Assembly: GCA_964035575.1 (NCBI GenBank)
Contig: OZ037886.1
Span: 620,001-684,000 of the forward strand
Reading direction: 5' to 3'
Origin: Rhynchopus sp. YZ270_cl-10
Taxonomy: Eukaryota; Euglenozoa; Diplonemea; Diplonemida; Diplonemidae
DNA: 64,000 nucleotides
The notes under the pieces were generated by a model, which was not told the DNA's origin, ran no database searches, and saw only the letters and a program-made list of their open reading frames with translations. The position numbers and the translations under genes are program-made. Position 1 is the first letter of the stretch. The number at the start of each line of letters is the position of its first letter. This document shows positions 11,058 through 21,535 of this stretch, piece after piece.

Positions 11058-14000
11058 CTATTTCGTCCAAATTTTAACCGTCTTCTGCTCGACTGCGACG
11101 AAGCGGTTTGCAATAAACTGGAATGAAGAGCACTCGTACGGGTAGGAATTGTTGAAGACACCGAGACTCTTGAAGTTCACGAGGTCCCACATGCGGATCG
11201 AGCAGTCTGCACTACTGGTCACTGCGTACGCACCTTCGAGCTGTATATGCGAGATATCGTCGGAGTGGCCGTGCACCGTCTCGTACTCCCCACTCATACT
11301 CCACATCGTAAGCGCCCCTGCGTACCCCCCGGTTAGAATCCATTGATCCGAGAAGTCCAGACAAGTGATCCCACCCTGCTCGTCCCTGAACGCCCTCGCC
11401 ACAGTCCCCTGCTCCAAATCCCACAAAAACAGCCACCCACTCTCCGCCGAGATCAACACATCCCTCTGGAACTTCAAACACTCCACTGCGTTTTTGTGCC
11501 CCCGCAGGGTGCGGATCCTTCTGAGCTCGACGTCCATTTGCCAGACCTGGATTGTCGAGTCTGAGGAACCTGACACAAGAATGTTGCGGTCAAACTGAAG
11601 ACAGGTAACATGGCCTCTGTGTGCAGTGATCACGTTGATACAGGTTCCGTCTGTCACATTCCATCTGCGGATGGTAGAGTCGTAGGACCCCGAGATCAAC
11701 TCCACGCCGTCATACTGGAAGGCAACGACCTTGGCAGTGTGGTCCTTCAGAGTGCGAATGAGCTCCACAGTGTCAATGTCCCAGACATTGAGGAAGCCGT
11801 TAGCGTGGGAGGTGATCAGAATGTTGTCCCAGAACTGCACCTTGAGGACCTCGAGCTGGCATTCTATGAGGGTCGGCTCTGTTGGGATCCAGAACATGCC
11901 GTCGGCCTGTTTGGCGGGGATGTTGGGACGTTTGCCTTTGTGGCAGCGGTGTTGCTTCCAGTGGGTGCGCACTTCTTGGAGTTCTTTGGATTTGTCTTCG
12001 TAGTCTGCTTCGAGCTGGGCGACTTGGTCGCGGAGGCGTTGGTATTCTGCATCCTTTTTGGTTTGGAATTCGCGGCGGAGGTCAGTTTTGAGGGACTCGA
12101 GGGCGTGGCGCATGGAGGCGTCTTGCTGGTAGTAGTCCTGCTCTGCGTAGTGCTGAGCGTCTGCCTCCTGTTGCTGTGCTGCTTGGTGTGCGTCGTGGCT
12201 TGCCTGGATGCGGCTGAACTCATTGCGTTCGTGCCGCTGCCTCTCTGCGACCTGTGCAGCGTCGTGTCGTCTCCGCTGCTCATCATCCAAAATCTTCGTC
12301 TTCTCATAAAGCCTATCAATAGGCGTCGCAGAATGCAGGCGGAACTCATAATCCTGCGGCCGCTTGAACTGCAGATGCGACCGGATGTGGTTCTCCTCAA
12401 GCACCTTCGCTGTGACGCCGTTCTTCATCTTGCTCTGGATCTGCAAAATAATGCGAATACAGTTCTCCATTGTCTCCCGGTTCGGAAACTGATACATCAT
12501 ATCATAGTCTTTGTCGTGGTTGCGCATTTGCAGGCCCAGCTCGTTGTTGTTATTTTGGTAAATCGTTTTGATGTCCGCAATGGGACTGCACCGGTTTACA
12601 ATCCCCTTTAAAGTACAACGGTACACATTCGCATCTGTGACGAGAAGCACACGGTTCGACCCTGACCCACTCTTTTCTAACTTCTTGACAACTTCGAACA
12701 TATGAAGCACTACACGCTCGAGACCGCGGAACACCATTGCGAAGTCTTGATCCCGGGGCACTTGAATCAACGGGAGGAAGGTGATTGGGTGGCGAATCAT
12801 ATCTTCGGGGGACTTTGGGAGGATCGACTTATAAGGCGTGCCTTGGAACGGCCGGGGGTCCTCTTGAGGACCACTGTAGCCTTGGGGGTCTGCTTGGGCG
12901 TAGTACGATTCTGGGACACCATCTTGACCTACACCACCATAGTAACCCCCGCCTCCTGCACCACCGTGGAAATCCCCTATACCGGCAGAGGGGACTCCAG
13001 CGTAGCTGTCGTAAGGGCTGCTGGCTTGGGTGTCGAAGCGGGGTGCTTCGTCGTAGAGACCAGAGGGCACACCGACACCACCGGCGCTGGCAGCTTGGGT
13101 GCGTAGTGCTGAGATAAGCGCGTCCTTGTCTTTGAGGTTCCGCCGCATTTTCTCCAATTCCTCCAACTGAAACTGCATATCCTGAATATCAGTATTCCGA
13201 TTATGCAACTGATCCTGCAGCACCTCAACAAGCCCCTGTACACTCAACGCACCCCCCTGCGGTCGGGTCGGCTCATTCTTCACCTCGCCGTCTAAGTCGC
13301 GCTCAAAAAAATTTCCCCCCATATTGATCTGCGCAAGCCGCGACTGCAGCTGCCGCTCCTTCTCGGAGAGCATGACGATCTTCTTCTGCATTTCGTAGAT
13401 GCGTTTGTCCTTTTCGTCCATGCCCTCGGTCGAGATGTCTTCATCCAGCCCCAAAGCGATTCTGTGAATACGTTGAAGCCGTCCAATCTCATCGTTTTGT
13501 GCTTGGCTTCTGTGACGCGATTCTTCCAATTCATCACGTAACGCTTGTATCGCACGGTCCTTATCAGAGATACGCTCTGCATGCTCTGTTTCAAGCTCAT
13601 TCTGCATATATTCCACCCACTTAATGGTTTCTTCTTCTTGCTTTTCAAAGTTTTTGAGCGCAACGAGAAGATGCTCTTCACTACGTTGCTTTCCAACATT
13701 CGGTGGCTTAGGTGGTATCTCATGAAGACGGTAGTTAGAAGGGGTGAGAGACGCGGTGTCGTCCATTTTGAGGTTTTGCCCCTCTTTCATTCGTTTGTAG
13801 ACTGCAAAGAGGGTTTTCACAATGCGGATTTTGCTGCTGTCTTCTCCTGGTCGGGTGGGGGTGTTGGGGAAGTCGATGAGAAAGTCATAGCCATCGGGAG
13901 GCCCGCGAATTCCTAGGCGTTGTTCCGCAGCTGGGCCGTAGTCGATCTGCTGGATTTCATCAACCTGCATGGCATCAATCATGTTCCCTTCCCCATCGCA

Positions 14001-14829
14001 GATGAACAACGTCTGATCCGTGATCAAAATAAACCGCTGTACTCCGTTCCCCTCGCTGTTCACGCACTCCCCTCTCTCAAAGGCGTGGAGCAGAATCTGT
14101 TGTTTGCCTTCTCCAAGGAGGCCGACAAACTTTGATGCAGATGGACCCATATCCCTTGCGCGCAGTAGAGGCAGTGCGGTACGCGGGTCACGTTGCAGGG
14201 GTTGGTCTGGGTTGGGCTGTAGGAAAGAAAGGAGTCAAGGAAAAGGTGTTGGGTTGTCATAAATGAGAATAGGACGCAAAGCATTTGACACTCCGCGGGT
14301 TATCGAACTCCAGGGTGCTGTGTTTTGGGTGACACACCGAGGCTTGAAGAAAAAGAAAAAATCGAAGAGAAAAGGCGGTGTGTGTGGAGGGGGGGTTTTT
14401 GTTGTTGTTGTTGTTGCATACCTGCTGAGCCCGTTTCTTCTTCAGATAGGTCGCAATCTTGCTGGGGGGTGGGTTGAGGGTTTCTTCATATTCCTCTGGC
14501 CCTGGCCCTGGGGGCGGAATGGAGGATGGTGGAGGCTTGCCTGCTGGGGGCGACTTGCCAGCGGGGGGGGACTTTCCTGCTGGAGGGGTTTTGCCTGCTG
14601 GCGTTGCAGAAGGGTCGCTGCTCTCACCGGGAATCTTTTTTTTCTTTTTCTTGTCGGGCGGCGGCGATGCTGTGTCCGGTGGAGGCTTCTTCTTGGACCC
14701 CTTCTTCGGCGAATCCTTCGGCGGAGGTGACTCTGCACCCGGCTTCTTCTTGGACTTCTTCTTCTCGGGGCTCGCTTCCTCAGCAGGCTTTTTCTTCTTT
14801 GGCTTCCCGTCCTTCGCTTTTGGAGGCAT
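11058..14829 (-). CDS. PH-like / coiled-coil / WD40 scaffold protein (2 exons)
   Basis: Exon 1 is 14829-14422 and exon 2 is 14216-11058. The 205-bp intron has GTATGC and CTACAG borders and joins in phase 0, giving 1188 residues. Residues 1-136 are Lys/Pro-rich (KKKK, PAGK repeats, PPPGPGP). A PH-like domain follows at about 165-300, then coiled coil rich in Glu/Arg/Gln, a Gly/Tyr-rich stretch, a second PH-like domain (about 610-790, opening IRHPITFLPLIQVP and ending with FKRPQDYEFRL), more coiled coil, and a seven-bladed WD40 propeller (about 905-1188) with repeats such as SGSYDSTIRRWNV and VSGSSDSTIQVWQ. The PH-like domains match those of the neighbour at 7981-9408. Such a layout suits a large structural adaptor, possibly of the flagellum or cortex; that is inference. 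The intron carries a piece of repeat R2 (14286-14322). Confidence 0.88.
14286..14322 (-). repeat. Repeat R2 fragment inside an intron
   Basis: GACACTCCGCGGGTTATCGA and neighbouring bases match R2. It lies within the 205-bp intron of the PH/WD40 gene, in the usual R2 orientation. Confidence 0.65.
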
Positions 14830-15350
14830 TTTTTTAAACCCCTACAAAAGAAGACGGTCTCCTGGAATGGGGAAATGAAGGAAAAATATAAAGTAGGTAA
14901 GGTAGGTGTGGCCCCAAAATACCCCAAAATAGCAGAAAATAGCACAAAATAGCACCCCCTTTCAGCCACACCATAAAAGGTGCTGAAAGGCAGCTCACTC
15001 GAGCTTATGCAAAGGGTGGGGACGTGGGTGTTCAGTAAAAAAAAAACACACTCTTTATACACTTCAAAAAAGAAGAGAAGTTAAAAGGTGGTAATGTCTC
15101 ATCGTTCGTCGGCGGACACAGGGCATTCGTTCTTTGCGGGGGTATCGATGGGATGGGGGGAGGGCTTAGTCAGAAAGAGTGGGAGAGTTTTCTGTTTTTT
15201 TCTCATTTGTTCTAATATCAGCGTTGTGTGTGGGGGATGTGTGAGGTGTAGATAGTAAAAAGAAATAGATTTATTCCTCCTTTTTTCAGGTTCTCATCAG
15301 AGAACGTTTTCTTCTTTTGGGTCAACACAAATAAAAATACACTCAAAAAC
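14830..15350. other. Spacer
   Basis: No gene. A diverged relative of repeat R2 lies at about 15075-15155 (TCATCGTTCGTCGGCGG, GGGGGTATCGATGGG). It is closest to the version carried inside the hAT elements. The repeated AAAATAGCA motif at 14925-14955 is simple sequence. Confidence 0.4.
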
Positions 15351-16451
15351 TCAGGCTTTATTGGAGAAAAAAGTTCCAAATTTTTCAAGACGCGTTGCCA
15401 CTCCCGATCCATCTGAGGCCGGTCGCGTATCCTTTTGCAGCGTAACCCTGGCAAACCCTTTATCTTCCTTCACCTCCACCTTCTCCTTCTCCTTCTCCTT
15501 CTCCATCTCCATCTCCTGAGTGTTTTCCTCGTCTTCGAACTGCTCCTCTTCCATTCTCTTGAATGCGAGCTGTGCTGAGGCGAGGCGATTGCTTAGGATC
15601 GCTTCGGCGTTTTCTGCGTCAGTTTCCCGGAGAGACTTACGCTTGGTTTTGCGGCCGGAAAACACAGGGAACCCTCCTGGCGGGGCTGGGGTGGGCTTCT
15701 TTGACCTACGAGAAGCAACAGAAACATCGTGCGATACAGCGGTATCCGTACCTGGGTTGGTAAAGATGGCAGGTGGTTCAGCTTCTTCGAGACTCATAGG
15801 AACGGGTTGCTGCTCGGTCTCACCAAGCGTCGCAAAGAACTGACTCAACATCGGGTCCACAGGAGACACCCCCTGTTTGTTTGGTTCCCAATCCTCGACA
15901 GTGTGCTTGGTGATTTCGATAACCCTTCCAAAATCTTTCTCCAAGCTTTTCCGATTAAGAATCATTTCCCCACCTTCAATCGGCATTTTGTGAATATAAT
16001 CGACACTCGCAAAAAACTTTCTGGAAGAGTTGTACTGAGTATGAAATCCATGCACCATAACATGCTTTCGAAGTTGCGACGCAAGCTCCGCGTAGTCGGT
16101 ATCCCCCGCACAAATGGCGACCTGCGAAACAGTATTAGAAAGAGCAATGCACGTGGTATCGTAAGCCAATCTGATATCGGTCGACTCTGGGCCCTTTTCA
16201 ACCATTACATAATCAATCCCTAAATCCGCACACAATTGCATCATCTGTAAATTCCCGCCGTGGGCGCCGTAACATCGGAATATCACTGTACTCCCATATG
16301 CAGCCAGGGTGTTCGAAATAAACGGAATATTCGCAGGAGAGATGTTTTCTGCGTCAACAAAAACCGCGATTTTTTCGGTCCCATTTGGACGTTGATGTGA
16401 GAGATACCGGGTTTGTGCACACCGTGCAAGGCGGATTGGTTGTCGTTGCAT
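15351..16451 (-). CDS. NYN-domain (PIN-like RNase fold) protein, likely mitochondrial
   Basis: A 366-residue protein. Residues 1-25 are rich in Arg with no acidic residue before about 25, like a mitochondrial presequence. Residues 28-145 form a NYN domain: the FVDAENI motif (Asp33, Asn36), a KGPESTDIRLAYD motif (Asp92, Asp98) and CAGDTDYAEL (Asp117, Asp119). These are the acidic metal-binding positions expected in the MARF1/LabA/YacP-type NYN family of PIN-like nucleases, so an active RNase is plausible. The rest is low-complexity and ends in a Glu/Lys-rich charged segment (EMEKEKEKEKVEVKEDKG) and a short basic-aromatic tail. Euglenozoan mitochondria process RNA heavily, and a NYN nuclease would fit that; this is inference. 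Import could be tested by localisation. Single exon, starting at the first ATG. Confidence 0.85.
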   Translation of the reverse strand: MQRQPIRLARCAQTRYLSHQRPNGTEKIAVFVDAENISPANIPFISNTLAAYGSTVIFRCYGAHGGNLQMMQLCADLGIDYVMVEKGPESTDIRLAYDTTCIALSNTVSQVAICAGDTDYAELASQLRKHVMVHGFHTQYNSSRKFFASVDYIHKMPIEGGEMILNRKSLEKDFGRVIEITKHTVEDWEPNKQGVSPVDPMLSQFFATLGETEQQPVPMSLEEAEPPAIFTNPGTDTAVSHDVSVASRRSKKPTPAPPGGFPVFSGRKTKRKSLRETDAENAEAILSNRLASAQLAFKRMEEEQFEDEENTQEMEMEKEKEKEKVEVKEDKGFARVTLQKDTRPASDGSGVATRLEKFGTFFSNKA

Positions 16452-16970
16452 ATTTTTGTGTAAAACTTCCTGATTAGTGAAAAACTTAGAAAAAACATTA
16501 GAAGTACATTACATTATTCCACCTCAAAATCCAACACATCAGAAATGAAACTTCAAAATACAAAGAAAAGTTTATGAGATGACCCTAAGCCTCTCGTGCT
16601 TAGTCACCTTATTCGTTTATCGCACAGCATCAGCTGCGCTGGCTTCCACAAGTTTGTCCAATGAAGTACAAAAACCCTCTCATACATGTATATCACAATA
16701 CACCGAAAACCAGAACACCAGAGTGGATCCACAACCATGATTTTTCCCTACCCCGCGCTTCCTCTCATCAATCAGATGAATGGGGATCATAGGGGGGTAA
16801 TTAGTCCTGATGTAGGTTTCGGTTGGGGAAGAAAAAGTGGAAAAAAATACAAAATGTATTATTTCTCCCACGGGTTTATCGAAAAGCAAAAAAAATAAAA
16901 CCCTCTTTTCTTGAGACTTTTTGAAACCTCCTTCGATGTGCCTTTGTAAAAAGGGGGCATTTTTTTTTTT
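16452..16970. other. Spacer with repeat R3
   Basis: No gene. Contains R3 at 16567-16610. The rest is AT-rich with a few frames under 75 codons that resemble nothing. Confidence 0.4.
16567..16610 (-). repeat. Short dispersed repeat R3, copy 1
   Basis: The plus strand reads AGTTTATGAGATGACCCTAA, then GCCTCTCGTGCTTAGTCACC. Related copies: 18932-18973, 26326-26364, 34614-34650 and 36168-36208, all in the same orientation. The minus strand ends in CATAAACTTTTC, again AACTT plus Ts. Confidence 0.65.
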
Positions 16971-18137
16971 TCACATTTCTCGCATGCATTCTTCTGGTTG
17001 AAAGTAGAGTCGTACTGAATGGGTTTCGCTTTTTCTTCCAAAGACTATGTCCAGGAGACTGGCAAATTCATCGATGCATATCTCCCCGTCTTTGTCTGAA
17101 TCGTGAAGGTCAAATATCTCTTTGAGATCGTCTTTGTCGAAGGACGGAAGCATCTGATACAGACTTTCGAATGAGAGATGCTTTTTGTTTTTGGAGAAGA
17201 GGGAGTAGATTTCACGTATTTCTGTGCATTCTGAAGGCAGAAGAACGTCTCTCCAGTCTCCTCCGTAGCCGGTTCTGTCTTCGTGAGGCTCGCCCCACTT
17301 TTTTATAACTGCTTTCAAATGTACCCCAGGAACCTGTGGAAACAGAACCCGAAGTACTTCAAGAAACCCGATAGATCCTTTCGCATTGGCACCAAGCTTG
17401 CGGTATTCATCGTAATCAATGACAAACCCGTTGAGTTTTGTTTCTACACCACAGAGTTCACTCCAATCAAGTGTCCCAGAGTTGTTTGTATCCAACTCTT
17501 CGAAGGCGTTGACAACCTGAAGATACTCCGAATGGGTGAACGGCAATGCCCCTCGATCAAACTGTAGTAAATGCCCATGAGGCCCCTTCCCGCTCTTTGC
17601 CTTCGCCTTTGGAGTGGTTTCCTTCGTCTTTGCGGGGCGTTTTCGTATGGTAGTAGGCTCTGCTGGAGGGAGGGAGGTTAGCGCATCTATAGTGCTGTTT
17701 AGCATCATTTTATTTAGTGTGCCCTTCGTGAAGGCTTTTCCAAGGAGAAGGCGGGTTTTTTGCTTCGCATTTTCTCGTTTTTCGAGCGCAGCTTCGTCCG
17801 CTTTGCGTTGTTCGAGGTCTTGGAGTTGGGTGAGGAAGAAGTGCTCGTAGTCTGCACCGGGGTGGGGTTTTGGTTTGGGCCTACGTCGTCTGCGGATAGG
17901 GGAGCTAAAGGGTTGTTGTTGCGAGCCTTCAGGGACGTTGCGTAGTGGGGAGAGCTGCCGCGCACGCTGCAGGCTTGTCACATCCCGAATATGGTCGTTC
18001 ACGGTCTTCAACGAAAGCAGCTCGCGAACACGGCACCAATCACTCCCTGTAGGAGCCCGTCTCCCTGCCCTCTCCCACGCCCTCCTCCTAGTAACGCTAC
18101 GCAACCCAATCGGCTCATAATCAAGCGTAAAGACCAT
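16971..18137 (-). CDS. EF-hand calcium-binding protein
   Basis: A 388-residue single-exon protein. The first 190 residues are basic and Arg/Lys/Pro-rich, with a Glu/Lys/Gln helical stretch around 95-130. Two canonical EF-hand loops follow: DTNNSGTLDWSE (about residues 215-226) and DSDKDGEICIDE (about 345-356), both with the expected Asp/Asn/Ser ligands and a Glu at position 12. Two further helix pairs between them lack full ligand sets. Such proteins bind calcium and are common in euglenozoan flagella; the location here is inferred. It neighbours another EF-hand gene (21536-24538) across a transposon nest, but the two differ in length and motif spacing. Confidence 0.85.
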   Translation of the reverse strand: MVFTLDYEPIGLRSVTRRRAWERAGRRAPTGSDWCRVRELLSLKTVNDHIRDVTSLQRARQLSPLRNVPEGSQQQPFSSPIRRRRRPKPKPHPGADYEHFFLTQLQDLEQRKADEAALEKRENAKQKTRLLLGKAFTKGTLNKMMLNSTIDALTSLPPAEPTTIRKRPAKTKETTPKAKAKSGKGPHGHLLQFDRGALPFTHSEYLQVVNAFEELDTNNSGTLDWSELCGVETKLNGFVIDYDEYRKLGANAKGSIGFLEVLRVLFPQVPGVHLKAVIKKWGEPHEDRTGYGGDWRDVLLPSECTEIREIYSLFSKNKKHLSFESLYQMLPSFDKDDLKEIFDLHDSDKDGEICIDEFASLLDIVFGRKSETHSVRLYFQPEECMREM

Positions 18138-19092
18138 CTACCTTTTCACCCCATTAAACTAGTGGTAGTTATTGATACTTACAATGCCAATGAAAGCACA
18201 AAAAAAAAATGTAAAACGCTGAAAGATGTGTATTTCTGTGATTTTTTTTTCAGGTGAAATTTGAGGGGGGGAGAAGGAGGAGGAGGAGGAGGAGGAGGGT
18301 GGGTTTTTTGTGGAGTTGAAGGAAAAAATATATGCGATTTTGGGGGGGTGTATGGGAATCGTGGAGAGTCTACCTAAAATACCCCAGAAAACCTCTGGGT
18401 GTGTGTTGCTGTGGTTGCTTTTTTTTTTACAGGGTTCTTAGAGGGAATATGACAAAAAGGGGTTAGGGGATAGCGGATGGGGGATAATGGAAGAAAAGAA
18501 GAAACCTGAAAGATGCATCTCTCTCATGAACACATCAACAGAAGAAAAACAAAAGAACTTTAAGTTGGAAGATGAAACGAAGTTTCCTATGTGTTATTGT
18601 CTGGCCCAGCTCTATCTCCGGTATCTTATCTCTGGCGCACTCTTTCGAAGATGGAGTTTTATTTGTGCGTAAAGTGTGTAATGTAATAATGTCATAATAC
18701 ACTGACTACCTGGCCATGAAGAGGAAACCTCTTTAAAGCCAAAAGAAAAAAACCAGAACCTTAGCCAAACGGATGTGTCCTCACTAAGAATATAAAACTA
18801 TGTCATTCGTTTGACCGCAGCCATTCAGGAAGCCCTTTAGGCTCCCTGAGTGGCCCATAAAGCGTGAGGACACATCAAACCGTTGGATGTGGTAAATAAG
18901 TGTTGAATTTCTAAGAAGATGGGGAAAAAGCAAAGTTTATAAGATGAACCAGATCCTCTCGTGTTTGGTCAGCTATGAAAAAAAAAGGTATCGACAGTGT
19001 CAAAACGCCTCTGCGGACGCAGTCACCACACCCAAAAAAAAATGTTTGTTCTTTTCCCCCTTCATTTTTTCCCTTTTGATAATATGCTGGTT
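18138..19092. other. Spacer with a structured segment and repeat R3
   Basis: No protein gene. Low-complexity GGAGGA and A/T runs lie at 18255-18320. The nested hairpin segment at 18772-18876 is listed separately. An R3 copy is at 18932-18973. Confidence 0.4.
18772..18876. ncRNA. Candidate structured RNA or tiny foldback element
   Basis: A perfect 13-bp outer stem (GATGTGTCCTCAC at 18772-18784 with GTGAGGACACATC at 18864-18876) encloses about 79 bases. Within it, 18820-18854 forms a second hairpin of 15 pairs with one mismatch around a CTTTA loop. Stem-within-stem structure is unusual for random DNA. It could be a small RNA or a minimal inverted-repeat element; I cannot tell which, and no known RNA family is recognised. 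Confidence 0.35.
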
Positions 19093-19931
19093 TAGTGTAG
19101 CAGGGTTGTTCCTTGTTCTCGGAAAAAACAGCAAAATTCTGGATTTATGTTCCCGTTTTTTTCCTTTTTTTGGGTGGGGTTTTTTGCCCTTTTTCGGGCT
19201 TTCCGAGCTCTACCCTCACTGTAGTGGGGTCATTTCGAGAAAATGGACAAGTTCTTGATTGATACAAATTTTGGTTACGACCACTAGTGAGTTGCTCACA
19301 ATGCTAAATGAGTGTCAGAACTGTGATTCTGGGCCCACTTTAACCGCCCCTCGAAATTCAAAAAGGGGTCCCAAACCCGGGCGCGCTACACTCGCGCGGA
19401 ACTTTTTGCTTTGGTCTAGTTGCATTTTTGGCTGCAAAATGCAAGGGGACCCCCAAAGACGTTGGGAATATTATTTGGATGGGGCAGTGATTTTGTACCT
19501 GCATACACGCTCCCTCGCGGTAACCGCGTGCATGCCAATGAAGTGCTCTCTGGGGTTCGATAACCCGTGGAACCAGTGCTTCCGCCGATGAACGGTGAGG
19601 CGTTGCACTTCTCTTTTTGCGGAGCAAAAAATAATATAAATGGCGCCGCAGGCAAAAAAATTTGAGTACAGTGTAAAAATCTAGCTTCCAACGAACCCTT
19701 TTTTGCAGAGCAAAAAATGAAAAATGGCGCCGCACAGGGCTTCCCACAGGGGGGACCAGGGGGGACCACTGGTCCCCCTGGGGGAAAATAAAAATAATAA
19801 GGGGGGACCAGGGGGGACCAGGGGGGACCAGCCTGCCCTTGAGTGTTCCGAGGCTGCCTATTAGGAATTTTCCACATTTTTTTTAATTTTTCCCACCCTC
19901 CCGTCCCCGCGCATCCAAATACAGGCAACTA

Positions 19932-20149
19932 CACGACGGTGATGTACAGTACATTACAAGTGAAGTTACATGTAACGTTACAAGTGAAAAACCGTTACAA
20001 GTGAGTTACAAGTGAGTTACAAGTGGGATACATGAATTACAGGCAAAATCAGGTTGTAACTGGTGGGTTACAAGTGAGTTACATGTAACAAAAGTTACAT
20101 GTAACTCACTTGTAACTCCACTTGTAACACCCGTTACATCACCGTCGTG
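19932..20149 (-). mobile_element. MITE family M1, copy 2
   Basis: A 218-bp copy, the exact reverse complement of 320-537 as far as I can compare. TA flanks both sides (19930-19931, 20150-20151). It is the innermost layer of the nest. Confidence 0.9.
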
Positions 20150-20164
20150 TAACAGGGGGAAAAG

Positions 20165-20314
20165 ATGGCACCAAAAAAGTCCTCCGGACCAAGACAGATT
20201 TCCATAATGGAATTTGCAAAGCGACCGGCGGAGTCCCAGTTATCGGCTCAGGCTCCGAAGAGGCAGAAAATAACGGTTGCAAAGAACCACGAGTATGCCT
20301 CATGGGCAAAGTGA
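20165..20314 (+). pseudogene. Short frame, possible N-terminal remnant of the host transposon's protein
   Basis: A 49-codon ATG frame inside the 6-bp-duplication transposon. It is basic (APKKSSGP, KRQK) and contains QISIMEF, close to a PCNA-interacting PIP-box (Q-x-x-I/L/M-x-x-F/Y-F/Y) but lacking the second aromatic residue. It stops well short of any catalytic domain. It could be the truncated start of a transposase in a deletion derivative, or chance. Its GC content is closer to coding DNA than that of the surrounding element. Confidence 0.35.
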
Positions 20315-21123
20315 CCCCGTCACAGCCAGAACGCGACTCAATTGGTCAAACGCCGAAGGAAAAGGAAGCACGCAGCATGGCAAAAGAAAAAAGTAGCGTA
20401 CCGTGCGCCTGCGGCGCAAGATTGCAAGCCACCCATGACATAGTGTGGCTGTAAAATGTGCAATTTTAATCACAGTATTTTGAAATGTTGCGTACCGTGG
20501 CTTCGCCAGGAACCTTTGCCATGACTGTCGTTTCTTTTTGTAGATGTCTATACGAGGAAACGTCTGCACGCTACCGACCTGACATATTTTTTCTTATTCC
20601 GCAAAGGTGGGGAACGTGAGATGATATGCAATATGCGAGTTAATGCAGCAGTTTTAACGGTTTGCCGGGACATTTTCGCCGAAGTCGAAAATTTTTTTTG
20701 ACCACTTAAAGTGCGTAAAGGCGCGTAACGTAACGTAGCGTCAGCGTTAATGCTACACACCACACAAATTAAAATCATTGAAAAAAAAAAAAAAAATTCC
20801 ACCTTTTTTTGGCTGGTCCCCCTGGGAGGCCAAAACCCCAGATCCTGCGGGAAGCCCTGGCCGCAGGCAAAAAAAAAATTGGGGGTACAGCCCTGGACAG
20901 TGAAGGATTTTGTTGTCAATTTTTTTTTCTTGCCCCCTGAAAACTCTTGCTTTTGAGAGTTTCGACCATTTCACCACACTGGTGGTGTGTCACCTACAGT
21001 GAAACCCACCAGAAACCACAAGAAAGCCCCCTAAGGAAAAAAAGGAAAAAAAAAAAGGAAAAAAAAACTAAAATCCAGAATTTCATGTTCTCGGTCCCAC
21101 TTAGGAACTTCCCTGTAGTGTAG

Positions 21124-21535
21124 CCTTCCTTTTTTTTTTGTGTCAGTGCAACCCAAAAAGACAAGGTGCCGCGAAATACAACCTGACGTCCTACTACCAA
21201 GTTTTGCTTCCCATAGTCTTTCACTGTATTTTATTCCGGAAAAAAAAAACGTTTTCATGCTGTTCTGGTGAGAATAGGGGAAGAATATGAGGAGATATGA
21301 CACAACTTATGGAACGTAGGATAGCTGTAAGGGAGATCTAAAGGGGGTACGAGGTGAGGGAAATAGGGGGGTACTGAATAGTGGGTGGGTATGTCTTCTT
21401 TCCCGGGGAGGGGATGGGGAGGGGATGGTGGGCGTGAGCATCTACTCTCACACACACCGCTGTTCCCTCATCCCCTGCAAAATGCTTTTTTCTATCCAAA
21501 CGGCTTGTTTCTCGCTTTTCCCTCTCAGCCCCCCC
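21124..21535. other. Spacer downstream of the EF-hand gene
   Basis: No gene. GGGGATGGGGA-rich simple sequence at 21395-21435; the rest is AT-rich. Confidence 0.4.

Larger units (their letters stand above)
19735..20859. mobile_element. DNA transposon with 6-bp target duplication, inserted in hAT copy 3
   Basis: The terminal inverted repeats are CAGGGCTTCCCACAGG and, inverted, CAGGGCTTCCCGCAGG (15 of 16 match). Flanks are GCCGCA at 19729-19734 and 20860-20865, and the uninterrupted hAT copies show this hexamer once, which proves a 6-bp duplication. The termini look hAT-like, but hAT duplicates 8 bp, so the superfamily is open. Near both ends are GGGGGGACCA repeats. It carries MITE M1 (19932-20149) and a 49-codon frame (20165-20314). 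Confidence 0.85.
19101..21115 (-). mobile_element. hAT element copy 3, inverted, interrupted by another transposon
   Basis: Ends CAGGGTTGTTCC and GGAACTTCCCTG with an exact 8-bp target duplication TAGTGTAG (19093-19100, 21116-21123). Without the 1125-bp insertion and one of its 6-bp flanks it measures 884 bp, the same as copy 2. The insertion point is inside the GGCGCCGCAGGC motif that copies 1 and 2 keep whole. Confidence 0.9.

Noticed and set aside
11610-12611. 333-codon plus-strand frame
   Set aside because: Antisense of the coiled-coil and WD40 exon; a hydrophobic, Leu/Val-rich shadow of a Glu/Gln/Lys-rich chain.
14442-15062. 206-codon minus-strand frame overlapping exon 1 of the PH/WD40 gene
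   Set aside because: Alternate frame of the Lys/Pro-rich exon; Arg-rich shadow.
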